From contig JBBDJB010000056.1 of assembly GCA_040880125.1 (NCBI GenBank), positions 1-64,000 of the forward strand: a stretch of 64,000 nucleotides of DNA. Reading direction: 5' to 3'. Below, in pieces: positions 27,224-35,021 of the stretch. How positions within the stretch are numbered: the first letter of the stretch is position 1; every line of letters begins with the position of its first letter. Source of the DNA: JBBDJB01 sp040880125. GTDB taxonomy: Bacteria; Planctomycetota; Planctomycetia; Pirellulales; JBBDJB01. The notes under the pieces are model-generated. The model had not been told where the DNA came from. It was given only the letters and a program-made list of their open reading frames with translations, and did no database searches. The position numbers were made by a program, and so were the translations under genes.

Positions 27224-27976
27224 ATGAAACTGGAGGGAAAATGCGCATTGATCACCGGCGGCACCAAGGGCATCGGCGCGGCCATCGCCGTCGATCTTGC
27301 CCAGCAAGGGGCCGACATCGCGATCAATGCCCGCAACGAAGATAACACAGTCGCCGAAGTACGCGGGCAGATCGAGGCGGCGGGCCGGCGATGTGCCTTC
27401 ATCCAGGCAGACATGGCGTCACCCGACGAAGTCGAGGCCTGCGTCCGCCGTGCGGCCGATGCGCTGGGTGGGCTGGACATCCTCATCCATAACGCCGGCG
27501 GCTCGTGCTTCGGCAAGATCGAGGAAATCACGCCCGACGATTGGAACTATACATTCGCCGTCCACGTCAACGCAGCGTATCACCTCTGCCGGCACGCGCT
27601 GCCGATCTTGCGCCGCAACAGTGAAGGCGTGATCATCCTGGTCTCGTCGGTAGCCGGCCTGCGAGGGTGCCCCGGGGCGATCGCCTACGGGACCGCCAAG
27701 GGGGCCATCTTGCAATTCACGCGGATGCTCGCCCGGGACTTGGCGGACGACAACATCCGCGTCAACTGCGTGGCGCCGGGCGTCATCCGCACTCGCTTCC
27801 ACGAGAAAATGACGCTAGAGCAAAAGGCGCACAACCTGGCTGTGCGGATACCGCTGCATCGCGAAGGCACGCCGTACGACGTGGCCGAAGCCGTGCGGCT
27901 GCTGGTGACCAGCGAGTTCATGACCGGCGAGACGATCGTGGTCGACGGCGGCACGTCGATGCAGGTCGTGCGATGA
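27224..27976 (+). CDS. Short-chain dehydrogenase/reductase
   Basis: A 250-residue classical SDR. ATG 27224 is preceded by GAGGAG and starts MKLEGKCALITGG. Motifs: TGGTKGIG (11-18) for NAD(P) binding, NAGG (90-93), catalytic S141/S142, Y155 and K159 in YGTAKG, and the C-terminal VDGGTSMQV. The reading is a full-length active enzyme, FabG-like in layout, but the substrate cannot be inferred. It runs divergently from the beta-propeller gene with 280 bp between start codons and has no operon partner. Confidence 0.93.
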   Translation: MKLEGKCALITGGTKGIGAAIAVDLAQQGADIAINARNEDNTVAEVRGQIEAAGRRCAFIQADMASPDEVEACVRRAADALGGLDILIHNAGGSCFGKIEEITPDDWNYTFAVHVNAAYHLCRHALPILRRNSEGVIILVSSVAGLRGCPGAIAYGTAKGAILQFTRMLARDLADDNIRVNCVAPGVIRTRFHEKMTLEQKAHNLAVRIPLHREGTPYDVAEAVRLLVTSEFMTGETIVVDGGTSMQVVR

Positions 27977-28004
27977 AGCCTGCGGGAAGAAGTCCCGTTG
28001 CGGG

Positions 28005-28033
28005 GTGCCACTGCTGGCTTGTCCAGCAGTGCC
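28005..28033 (+). repeat. dispersed hairpin element, CTTGT-loop type
   Basis: Stem CACTGCTGG / CCAGCAGTG (9 bp, perfect) with loop CTTGT, preceded by GTGC and followed by CC. Compared with 8613-8641, two stem pairs differ and both changes are compensated (G-C to T-A), while frame and loop are identical. Confidence 0.75.
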
Positions 28034-28311
28034 CGTTGCTTACGCTTGGCTTTTAGTCAACGTAGGTGCGGGCGTATCCTTGGATGCTCTTGCGCACCCT
28101 TCACGTCAGCAGTCGCGGCTCACCACTTGGAAAACTCCGAGAAGTATAGAGCAACTCTCCATAGGGACGCGTGCCCCGCCGGTGATGTTCAGAGTTCATG
28201 CATTGGACCTACTCGTGGGGCGCGCAGCGTGATGCGACGTTTCTTCGCAAGGGCATGCAAGAGCACGCCGCCCCTATGCATGCACAACCCCAATTGCAAG
28301 GGCAACGCCAA

Positions 28312-28350
28312 GGCACTGCTGGGCAAGCCAGGGCAAGCCAGCAGTGGCAC
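28312..28350 (-). repeat. dispersed hairpin element, CTTGT-type with duplicated loop
   Basis: On the minus strand the same stem as at 28005 (CACTGCTGG / CCAGCAGTG) encloses a 15-nt loop, CTTGCCCTGGCTTGC, that looks like a 10-bp tandem duplication of the loop region (GGGCAAGCCA twice on the plus strand). Confidence 0.7.
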
Positions 28351-28378
28351 CCGTGAGGCAATCTCCTCTTAGGCTTCA

Positions 28379-28403
28379 GCACAGACAGGAATGCCTGTGC
28401 CAC
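28379..28403 (+). repeat. dispersed hairpin element, GCACAGACAGG type
   Basis: Imperfect palindrome with outer stem GCACAG / CTGTGC and inner CAGG / CCTG, followed by CAC. Relatives at 16746, 39725 and 58652. Confidence 0.65.
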
Positions 28404-28450
28404 CGCGCACGCGGCTTTCATCAGTTCAACCACGGGAAGGCTCACCCGCG

Positions 28451-30322
28451 CTACTCCACCGTCACGCTCTTGGCCAGATTCCGCGGCTTGTCGACGTCGC
28501 ATCCGCGCAGCACCGCGATGTGATAGGCCAATAACTGCAGCGGTACGATCGTCACCACCGGTTGCAGGTAGTCCGGCACCGAGGGTACGCGAATCACGTC
28601 GTCGGCCAACTCGCCGACCTGCATGTCGCCTTCGGCCACGACGGCGATCACCGGTCCGCCGCGGGCCTTGATCTCTTCCAAGTTCGACATCACCTTGTCG
28701 TACACCGCCCCGTGCGGCACGATAAATACACTGGGCGTGCGCTCGTCGACCAACGCAATCGGCCCATGCTTCATTTCGGCCGCCGGGTATCCCTCGGCGT
28801 GGATATAGCTGATCTCTTTGAGCTTCAGCGCCCCTTCGAGCGCGGTGGGAAAATTGTACTGCCGCCCCAGGTACAAGAAATTGTTGCACTCGGCGTACTT
28901 GGCCGCGATCCGCTGCACCTCATCGTTAGTCTCCAGTGCCGTGGCCACCATTTCCGGCAGCGACTCCAATTCGTCGATGAGTTGCGCGCCCTGCTCGTAG
29001 CTCAAATGCCGCAGCCGTCCGAAGTACAGCGCTAGCAGCGTCAGCACGACGCATTGCGAGGTAAAGGCCTTGGTCGACGCCACTCCGATCTCCGGACCGG
29101 CGTGCAGATAGACGCCGCCGTCGGCGTGCTGCGCAATGGAGCTGCCCACCACGTTGCAGATCGCCAGCGTGGGATGCCCCTTGCGCTTCATCTCCAGCAT
29201 CGCGGCCAGAGTGTCGGCCGTCTCGCCGCTTTGCGTGATAGCGAACAACAGCGTATTGCGATCGATTGGCGGGTTGCGATACCGCAGCTCGCTGGCGTAC
29301 TCAACCTCGACGGGAATTCGGGCCAGCGCTTCGAACAGGTATTCCCCGACCAGGGCCGCGTGCCAACTCGTGCCGCAGGCCGTTAACATGCACCGCTCGA
29401 CCGAGCGAAGCTGCTGCGAAGCCAGGTTCAGTCCGCCGAACACAGCCGTCGCTTCCTGGCGATTGAGTCGCCCCCGCAAGGCGTTGCGGATCGTCTCGGG
29501 CTGCTCGAAGATCTCCTTGAGCATGTAGTGAGGGTAGCCATCCAGCTCGACCGAGCGGGCGTCCAATTCGAGCACGTGCACGTGGTGTTTCACGTCGCCG
29601 TTGTCGCGATGAACCACCCGCAGCGAGTCCGCCGTGAGGACCGCGATCTCGTGATCGGCCAGGTAGACGATCTTGTCAGTGTGCCCTACTAGCGGTGAAC
29701 CGTCACTGGCCAGGAAGTGCTCGCCGCGGCCCACGCCGACCACCAGCGGACTGCCGAGCCGGGCGGCGATGATCGTTTCAGGCCAGTCGCGAAACAGGAC
29801 CGCCAGTCCGTACGTCCCCTGTAACTGTGCCACGGCCGCCTGCACCGCGTCGACCAGCGGCTGAAACGGATCGCCGAGTCCGGGGCCGACGTTGTCCTGC
29901 GCGGCCTCCAATTCCCGGGCGATCAGTTGGGCGATAATTTCGGTATCGGTCGCCGACTGAAAGGTATACCCCTCTTCAATCAGCGCCTGTTTGAGAGTGC
30001 GAAAGTTCTCAATGACCCCATTGTGCACCACCGCCAGTACACTATTGCCGCCGACGTGCGGATGGGCGTTTTCGTCGGTCGCCGGGCCGTGCGTCGCCCA
30101 GCGGGTATGGCCGATGCCGACCTGTCCGGGACAGGGGGATTCCTCCAACTCGGCCACCAGTTCGTCGATGCGGCCCGCCGTCTTGGCGACCGCCAGCTTG
30201 CGATGTGGGGTGATGGTGGCCACGCCGGCGCTGTCGTAGCCGCGGTACTCGAGCCGACGTAGCCCCTCGACGAGTACTTCCGTCGCTTGACGCGGCCCGA
30301 TGTACCCTACGATTCCGCACAT
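28451..30322 (-). CDS. glmS: Glutamine--fructose-6-phosphate aminotransferase (isomerizing)
   Basis: A 623-residue enzyme that makes glucosamine-6-phosphate from fructose-6-phosphate and glutamine, the first step toward UDP-GlcNAc for lipid A and other envelope sugars. The N-terminal nucleophile is in place (MCGIVGYIG, Cys2). The glutaminase part shows GHTRWATHG and HNGVIEN. The two SIS domains show SCGTSWHAALVG-like sequence (CGTSWHAA), ITQSGETADTLAA, the GVASTKAFTSQ loop and the C-terminal AEMKHGPIALVDE with the end DKPRNLAKSVTVE. Length matches the family. It is divergent from kdsB, 261 bp apart. I looked for a glmS ribozyme in the 260-bp upstream region and did not see one. Confidence 0.97.
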   Translation of the reverse strand: MCGIVGYIGPRQATEVLVEGLRRLEYRGYDSAGVATITPHRKLAVAKTAGRIDELVAELEESPCPGQVGIGHTRWATHGPATDENAHPHVGGNSVLAVVHNGVIENFRTLKQALIEEGYTFQSATDTEIIAQLIARELEAAQDNVGPGLGDPFQPLVDAVQAAVAQLQGTYGLAVLFRDWPETIIAARLGSPLVVGVGRGEHFLASDGSPLVGHTDKIVYLADHEIAVLTADSLRVVHRDNGDVKHHVHVLELDARSVELDGYPHYMLKEIFEQPETIRNALRGRLNRQEATAVFGGLNLASQQLRSVERCMLTACGTSWHAALVGEYLFEALARIPVEVEYASELRYRNPPIDRNTLLFAITQSGETADTLAAMLEMKRKGHPTLAICNVVGSSIAQHADGGVYLHAGPEIGVASTKAFTSQCVVLTLLALYFGRLRHLSYEQGAQLIDELESLPEMVATALETNDEVQRIAAKYAECNNFLYLGRQYNFPTALEGALKLKEISYIHAEGYPAAEMKHGPIALVDERTPSVFIVPHGAVYDKVMSNLEEIKARGGPVIAVVAEGDMQVGELADDVIRVPSVPDYLQPVVTIVPLQLLAYHIAVLRGCDVDKPRNLAKSVTVE

Positions 30323-30583
30323 AGATCACTACTCCCAATGAGACTTGCGCAGGCCGCGCGATCCAGTTCGCGCGCTGAATGCAGTCCGGCTGCCATTGCG
30401 GCCGGCGTATCCTATCAAACGGGCAGAAACGTCCCCAGACCGAACGCGACTGGCTGCGGCCCGACCGGCCCAGCCGCTGGCGCGTGCTATCGCCGGACAA
30501 CCGATCTATCGCCCCAGGGAAGAATCGGGTATCACTGGCGACGCTTTTTCGCCGCCGGGGTCAGTCAAGGAGGACACAAGACC

Positions 30584-31366
30584 ATGAAAAGCAAATCACC
30601 ACGCCTGCGGCTCTGCTGCCGCAGCTTTATCGTCATCCCTGCCCGACTCAATTCTACGCGTCTGCCGGAGAAATTGCTCTTGCGCGAGACGGGCAAATCC
30701 GTCCTGGAGCATACGTATCAGGCAGCCCGCGACGCCCGCAAACCGCTGGGCATCCGCGTCGCAACCGACAGCGACAAAATCTCTGCCGAGGTCGAGCGGT
30801 TCGGCGGGGTCGCCGTGATGACCAGCTCGCACTGCGCCAGCGGCACCGACCGCGTAGCCGAAGTCGCCCATCAACTCAGCGGCGCCGATGTGATCGTGAA
30901 CGTCCAGGCCGACGAGCCGGATATCACCGGCGAGGCGATCGATCTAGCCGTTTCACTGCTCGAAGAGAACCCCGGTGCGGCGATGGCCACCCTGGCGGCG
31001 CCGCTCCGCTCGCGCGAGCAACTCGACAACCCGAACTGCGTGAAGGTGGTCTTCGACTCCCAGGGCCAGGCCCTATACTTCAGCCGCAGCCCGATTCCGC
31101 ACGTCCGCGAGTGGGACGACGCGCTGCTCACCGCTGCCCCGCCGCTGTTCTACCAGCACATCGGGCTGTACGCCTACCGACGGCAGTTTCTGCTGAACCT
31201 GGCGCAGATGCCCCGCTGCCCGCTGGAAAAGGCCGAAAGCCTGGAGCAGCTTCGTGTGCTCCACCGCGGCGAGATCATCTTGGTCGGGCGGATCGACCAG
31301 CCGACCTGCGGCATCGACACGGCCGAGGACTACGAGGCCTTTGTCGCGCGGCGGCGCGCCGGCTGA
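30584..31366 (+). CDS. kdsB: 3-deoxy-manno-octulosonate cytidylyltransferase
   Basis: A 260-residue enzyme that activates Kdo with CTP for LPS inner-core assembly. ATG 30584 follows a perfect AAGGAGG at 30567-30573; a frame open further upstream is not used. Motifs: FIVIPARLNSTRLPEKLL, ATDS, TSSHCASGTDRVAEVA, VNVQADEPDI, YFSRSPIPHVR, HIGLYAYRRQFL and the C-terminal GIDTAEDYEAF. All are typical of KdsB. It has about 13 extra N-terminal residues (basic, Cys-containing) compared with E. coli. With waaA at the other end of this window it shows the organism makes Kdo. Monocistronic. Confidence 0.96.
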   Translation: MKSKSPRLRLCCRSFIVIPARLNSTRLPEKLLLRETGKSVLEHTYQAARDARKPLGIRVATDSDKISAEVERFGGVAVMTSSHCASGTDRVAEVAHQLSGADVIVNVQADEPDITGEAIDLAVSLLEENPGAAMATLAAPLRSREQLDNPNCVKVVFDSQGQALYFSRSPIPHVREWDDALLTAAPPLFYQHIGLYAYRRQFLLNLAQMPRCPLEKAESLEQLRVLHRGEIILVGRIDQPTCGIDTAEDYEAFVARRRAG

Positions 31367-31471
31367 GGTCGACATTGCCGCTTGCTGATGCCGCACGCAC
31401 TGACTGCCACTCCCCCGCGGGGATACCCGCTTGTAGCCAGCCTCAGACAGCATTCCCGCCACTTTAGCTAC

Positions 31472-31492
31472 GCACAGACAGAACGTCTGTGC
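31472..31492 (+). repeat. dispersed hairpin element, CAGAC/GTCTG type
   Basis: Perfect 8-bp stem GCACAGAC / GTCTGTGC with loop AGAAC, between the convergent kdsB and TlpA-type genes. A relative with loop GTAAC is at 33517-33537. Confidence 0.65.
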
Positions 31493-31525
31493 CGCGGAGA
31501 TCAAGCGCAGACCAAGTCGGCACCT

Positions 31526-32086
31526 CTACGTGCTGCCCTGGGCGAGCGCCTTTCGCAGCGCGTCTTCCAGCTCACCAGGCTGAAAGCTGTTCCAGAAGAT
31601 TTTGCCGTCGCGGCCGACGACGAACACCGTCGGGATCGCCACCACCTCCAGCGCATTGATCGTCACTTCGGCTCCGTAGGCGTTGGGCCACGGAACTTCC
31701 AGATCGCGCAGGAAGTCCTGGCTCTGGTTCAGCGCATCGCCTCCTTCAGCGGTCAGGCCGATGAAGGTGACGCCTTCGTCGCGATAGCGCTCGTATACTC
31801 GCTTCAACTCAGGAATCGACGCCCGGCACGGACCGCACCAATACGCCCAGACGTCGATGACTACTACGCCGGAAAGCTGCTCGTCGCTCGGCTTGGGATG
31901 TTCAACCCATCCGCCGGTCGGCTGCCACTGCATCCATCCTTCGGCCTGAATGGGCGGTGCAGCCTGCCCGACTTCCAGCGGCTGGTACGGCGACGTCGAT
32001 AGCCCGGCATCGCACCCGACCACCGCCAACGACACCAGCAGCAAGGCCACCCGGTTCCACCGCACGCGATAAGGTGTGGGTTCCAT
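31526..32086 (-). CDS. TlpA/ResA-type thioredoxin-like lipoprotein
   Basis: A 186-residue periplasmic thiol-disulfide protein. It has a lipoprotein signal (NRVALLLVSLAVVGC), then VWAYWCGPCRASIPEL with the redox pair WCGPC, and the cis-Pro region VVAIPTVFVVGRDGKI. I place the start at ATG 32086 because AGGGG lies about 10 nt upstream and the signal peptide then has a short n-region. An alternative ATG at 32122 overlaps the stop of the preceding gene as ATGA and would add 12 residues; translational coupling makes it possible. It follows the thioredoxin/PDZ gene on the same strand, so the two are probably one operon for periplasmic redox work, perhaps heme or cytochrome maturation. Confidence 0.85.
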   Translation of the reverse strand: MEPTPYRVRWNRVALLLVSLAVVGCDAGLSTSPYQPLEVGQAAPPIQAEGWMQWQPTGGWVEHPKPSDEQLSGVVVIDVWAYWCGPCRASIPELKRVYERYRDEGVTFIGLTAEGGDALNQSQDFLRDLEVPWPNAYGAEVTINALEVVAIPTVFVVGRDGKIFWNSFQPGELEDALRKALAQGST

Positions 32087-32118
32087 ACCGTGTAAGCCCC
32101 TGTTGGTAATTGGCGTAG

Positions 32119-33450
32119 TCATTGAATTGGCAGTACCAGGTCGATCTTGTTTCCATCGCGGAGTACAGTCACCGGCACTCGCTCGCCCGCGAAATGGTTG
32201 TTGATCGAATGCTCGATCAATTGCGACTCGGTCATGCGATCGCCGCGGCCGTCGAACCCGACGAGGATGTCGCCTTTGCGAAAGCCGGCCCGCAGCGCTG
32301 CGGCGTGATCGTTGTACATCCCCAGGTGCCACACGTGCAGGGCGAGCTTGTCGTCGTCGAGCCCGAGTTCTCCGCGGCGCTCGCTCGGCAAATCCTCCAG
32401 CGACAGCCCGCCCAGAGCCATCTTTCGCAAGTCCCAGGTGGTGGACCGCCAGGAGATGTCGCCCTTCCGCCAGCCGGCGGCTAGCTGCAAGGAGATGTCT
32501 CGCCGCTCGCCGCCGCGCTCGATGCTCGCCTGCAACTCACCACTTGACGGCGCATGATGAAGCACCCATTGCACGTCGGCGATCGACAACACCGGCTGTC
32601 CTTCGAGCGACGCGATCCGATCGCCGGTCTGGATGCCCGCCTTATTTGCGACCGATCCTTCGGCCACCTCGCTGACCGTCGCCATCTCGGCCGGATCCAT
32701 CGTCAGCCCCAGCACCTTTGGATGTGGGTAGGGGTATAGCACGTCCGCGGGAATCGCTTGCCGCTGGTTGCGGAACACCAGCCGCTGCGCTTCGCCGATC
32801 TGGTGGCAGTGCAGGCAACTTTGCACGACCTGTCCCTCGTAGTCGAGCGTGTCCTGATAGCGACCAGCCAGGCTGGGATAATCCTGCGGCCGCTCGTATC
32901 GAGTTTGTTTTACTTGCTTTCCAGCCAGGGACGGCTTTACCTTGTCGTATTGAGCATAAAAGGCTAACCCTGCCTCCAGCGCCTTGCGCAGCCCGTCCAG
33001 CGAGATATCCTCTTGCTCGTTGTCGCGGCCCGATCGGGTTCCGAAGCGACCCAGCAGCGTCCCGTCGTGGTGCATCAGGAAGGCGGCGAACGACTGATCG
33101 AAGTCGAACTGAAACTGCGTTAGGTCCATGGCGTTGGCCATCGGGATGCGGACGCACACGTATTGCGCCATCACGCTCCGCACGATCGGATCGCGCTCGG
33201 CGACCTGCTCGTCGAACTCGTGGCAGGCCTCGCAGGGGATGCAGCGAAAGACCACCAGCAGCGGCCGATCCTGCCGCTTGGCCTCGCGAATGCCCGCCTC
33301 GAGGTCGTTGTAGATCCAATGCTGCGAGTCGAGGAACTTCTCCCGATCGTTGAAGACCTGGGTACGGCGATCCTGTGCCTGTAGCGTGCCCGCGGTGACC
33401 AACAGCAATGTGAGAAACGGTGCGAGGTGTGCAATTTGGTGCGTCGACAC
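32119..33450 (-). CDS. Periplasmic thioredoxin-fold / CxxCH / double-PDZ protein
   Basis: A 443-residue protein. GTG 33450 follows GGGAG by six bases and begins a clean signal peptide (residues 1-26, ending LQAQ). Order of parts: thioredoxin-like domain with C70-IP-C73 plus C76 (LLVVFRCIPCEACHEF), a lone c-type heme attachment motif C212-LH-C215-H216, and two PDZ domains (about 250-320 with AEGSVANKAGIQTGDRIASL, and about 365-443 with HAAALRAGFRKGDILVGF). Combining a thiol-reactive domain, a possible covalent heme and PDZ modules in one chain is uncommon outside planctomycetes. It is followed directly by a TlpA-type lipoprotein. The exact substrate is unknown. A longer frame starting at 33552 exists but lacks a plausible signal peptide. 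Confidence 0.83.
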   Translation of the reverse strand: MSTHQIAHLAPFLTLLLVTAGTLQAQDRRTQVFNDREKFLDSQHWIYNDLEAGIREAKRQDRPLLVVFRCIPCEACHEFDEQVAERDPIVRSVMAQYVCVRIPMANAMDLTQFQFDFDQSFAAFLMHHDGTLLGRFGTRSGRDNEQEDISLDGLRKALEAGLAFYAQYDKVKPSLAGKQVKQTRYERPQDYPSLAGRYQDTLDYEGQVVQSCLHCHQIGEAQRLVFRNQRQAIPADVLYPYPHPKVLGLTMDPAEMATVSEVAEGSVANKAGIQTGDRIASLEGQPVLSIADVQWVLHHAPSSGELQASIERGGERRDISLQLAAGWRKGDISWRSTTWDLRKMALGGLSLEDLPSERRGELGLDDDKLALHVWHLGMYNDHAAALRAGFRKGDILVGFDGRGDRMTESQLIEHSINNHFAGERVPVTVLRDGNKIDLVLPIQ

Positions 33451-33516
33451 TTGATGCTCCCGTGTCCGGCCAATCGCCCCCAATTCGGCGAATATCGCCG
33501 AGGCGGCGAGGTTCCA

Positions 33517-33537
33517 GTGCCACAGACGTAACGTCTG
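33517..33537 (+). repeat. dispersed hairpin element, CAGAC/GTCTG type
   Basis: Starts GTGCCA; stem CAGAC / GTCTG with loop GTAAC. Relative of the element at 31472-31492 (loop AGAAC). Situated about 70 bp upstream of the PDZ gene start. Confidence 0.6.
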
Positions 33538-33659
33538 CGCGTGCCGCTGCACGCGATTGCGATTATAGCGTATAGGCAGGCCAGCGAAATTGCACCGTCA
33601 GTGCGCTGCGACAAGGGTCATCGGGAATGGACACCTCGCCATGGCCGCTTCATCGGCGC

Positions 33660-33722
33660 AAAAAATGGCGGCTCTCCTCAGCGGGACTGGGGCAGGTAAT
33701 CCCGTGAAATCGAGGAGAGCCG
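33660..33722 (-). terminator. rho-independent terminator with branched loop
   Basis: Minus strand: a perfect 12-bp stem (GCGGCTCTCCTC at 33722-33711 as read on the minus strand, GAGGAGAGCCGC at 33678-33667), an inner CGGGA/TCCCG hairpin in the loop, then CATTTTT. It lies 275 nt past the pilin stop codon, so it ends the pilin transcript or an unrecognised short transcript in between. Confidence 0.65.
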
Positions 33723-33995
33723 CACATGTGAGATTGCGACGGCTAAAAGAGCCAAGCGGCCGGCGTCGTTCCGATCATCGCCGGTGCAGCGAACATAGCG
33801 TCAGCCTGCACGGGCCGCTCGTTGCTACCATTGATCGGCCACAATAATTCTAGACTTTAGGTTCGCTCGAATATACCAAAATTTCCGTACGCCCGGGCGC
33901 CGTGAGCTTTTCCGTGCTGGGAGGCGAAGCGCAACAGAAAGGCGAGCGCGGCCGAAGCCTGCCCGCCTGCTGATCGGATGCAGCCCGCGAGTCCG

Positions 33996-34172
33996 TTACG
34001 AGCTGATCACCGTCTGCAATTGATTGGATGAATTGCCGAAGCTGTTCGAGGTCGATTGTCCGACCAGCATCACGGCCGAGATGCAGACCATGATGATCAG
34101 CGCCAGCATGACGGCGTATTCAACGGCGGTTGGGCCATCCTCTTCCGTAAACAGTCGCAGTAGCATTTTCAT
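33996..34172 (-). CDS. Flp/Fap-type pilin
   Basis: A 58-residue class III prepilin. ATG 34172 is preceded by GAGAAG. After a short leader comes the processing site and pilin motif G/PTAVEYAVMLALIIMVCISAV: cleavage after Gly, Glu at +5, Tyr at +6, then a hydrophobic helix. This matches Flp pilins exported by Tad systems. The C-terminus is Ser/Asn/Gln-rich. No prepilin peptidase or tad gene is in the window, so this is an orphan pilin gene; the machinery must lie elsewhere. Confidence 0.9.
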   Translation of the reverse strand: MKMLLRLFTEEDGPTAVEYAVMLALIIMVCISAVMLVGQSTSNSFGNSSNQLQTVISS

Positions 34173-34477
34173 GATCTTCTCGTGGCATCGATGGCGAATT
34201 AGGTGGGGCACAGCGACGCGCGGCAACGGGGAGCATCCCGTGAGGCAGTCGCCACTCCAAATCTATGCCACGCTTTTGGCCGAAGCAAATCCCGCCCCAG
34301 GACGTTGGCCGATGCCCCCGTGGTCGTAGGCGCGAAGCGGCCGCACATCCCTCGCGCGCAGCAAAAAGCCCACACCGCGCGTACCCATGCGCGGCGTGGG
34401 CGGTTGTGGATTGTTGAAGCGGCACTCCCGAAGATGACGGTCGTGCCGGTTCTTTTGCTGTCCCCGTCGCCCTCCGC

Positions 34478-34810
34478 TCAAGCCTGAAACGAACTGCCGC
34501 AGCCGCAGGTCTTCACCGCGTTGGGATTCTCGAAGGTGAAGCCCCGCTTCTCCACGCCGTCGTAAAAGTCGACGACCGCGCCGTCCAGATAGAGGGCGCT
34601 CTGCTTGTCGACAACCACCTTGACGCCATGCTGCTCGTAGGAGGAGTCGGACTTGTCGTCATAGGCCTTGTCGAACCCCAGCGAATAGGAAAAGCCGCTG
34701 CAGCCGCCTCCGGACACGCCGACGCGGAGCAAGGTGCCCTCTTCCAGCTTTTGATCCTCGATGATTCGCTTGACTTCCTGGGCGGCCTTTTCAGTGAGCT
34801 TGATCGCCAT
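34478..34810 (-). CDS. A-type Fe-S carrier (IscA/ErpA/HesB family)
   Basis: A 110-residue protein that carries or inserts Fe-S clusters. Start at ATG 34810 (MAIKLTEKAAQEVK); six more residues are open upstream but not typical. The three ligand cysteines are present: GGGCSGFSYSLGFD and CGCG near the C-terminus (KTCGCGSSF). The cysteine desulfurase gene lies 211 bp upstream on the same strand, which fits a shared role in cluster assembly. Which subtype (IscA, ErpA or SufA) cannot be decided. A TATAAT at 34895-34900 may be its own promoter. Confidence 0.94.
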   Translation of the reverse strand: MAIKLTEKAAQEVKRIIEDQKLEEGTLLRVGVSGGGCSGFSYSLGFDKAYDDKSDSSYEQHGVKVVVDKQSALYLDGAVVDFYDGVEKRGFTFENPNAVKTCGCGSSFQA

Positions 34811-34894
34811 AGTGCTGATGTTCCCCACGAATGAAGGACGGAATTTCTTTGGTTCGCGATGTGTCTGCCGGTTTTTCGCAGCAAGCAGTTACTA

Positions 34895-34900
34895 AATTAT
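34895..34900 (-). promoter_or_regulatory. candidate -10 box for the Fe-S carrier gene
   Basis: Perfect TATAAT on the minus strand, preceded by TTG, 85 nt upstream of the ATG at 34810. The -35 region at 17 nt (TCTTCA) is weak. Confidence 0.35.
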
Positions 34901-35021
34901 ACAATCGGCCGCTGGGAGTGAAGAGTTTGTTCCGATCAGCCGGGCGATTTTTCGGCAAATTACCCCATTCAGGTGCCGTTCTGCCCGCCGTGCAGCCGCT
35001 AGCTGCAAGTCCGGCGGGACC

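Larger units (their letters stand above)
27977..28450. other. intergenic region carrying three hairpin elements
   Basis: About 470 bases between the convergent SDR and glmS genes. It holds two copies of the CTTGT-type hairpin in opposite orientation (28005-28033 and 28312-28350), so they bracket about 280 bp as an inverted repeat, plus one GCACAGACAGG-type element (28379-28403). The bracketed sequence has no recognisable gene. The arrangement could serve as a bidirectional terminator or be the trace of a small mobile element. Confidence 0.55.
33451..33995. other. intergenic region between PDZ and pilin genes
   Basis: About 545 bases. It holds a CAGAC/GTCTG hairpin element (33517-33537), an intrinsic terminator reading leftward (33660-33722), and an AT-rich patch (33840-33890) that could contain a leftward promoter for a short transcript ending at that terminator. 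No protein gene: the small frames on either strand have no credible start site and no recognisable product. Confidence 0.5.

Noticed and set aside
30323..30583. glmS ribozyme upstream of glmS
   Set aside because: The region was read on the minus strand for the ribozyme core and nothing similar was seen; such ribozymes are mostly known from Firmicutes.
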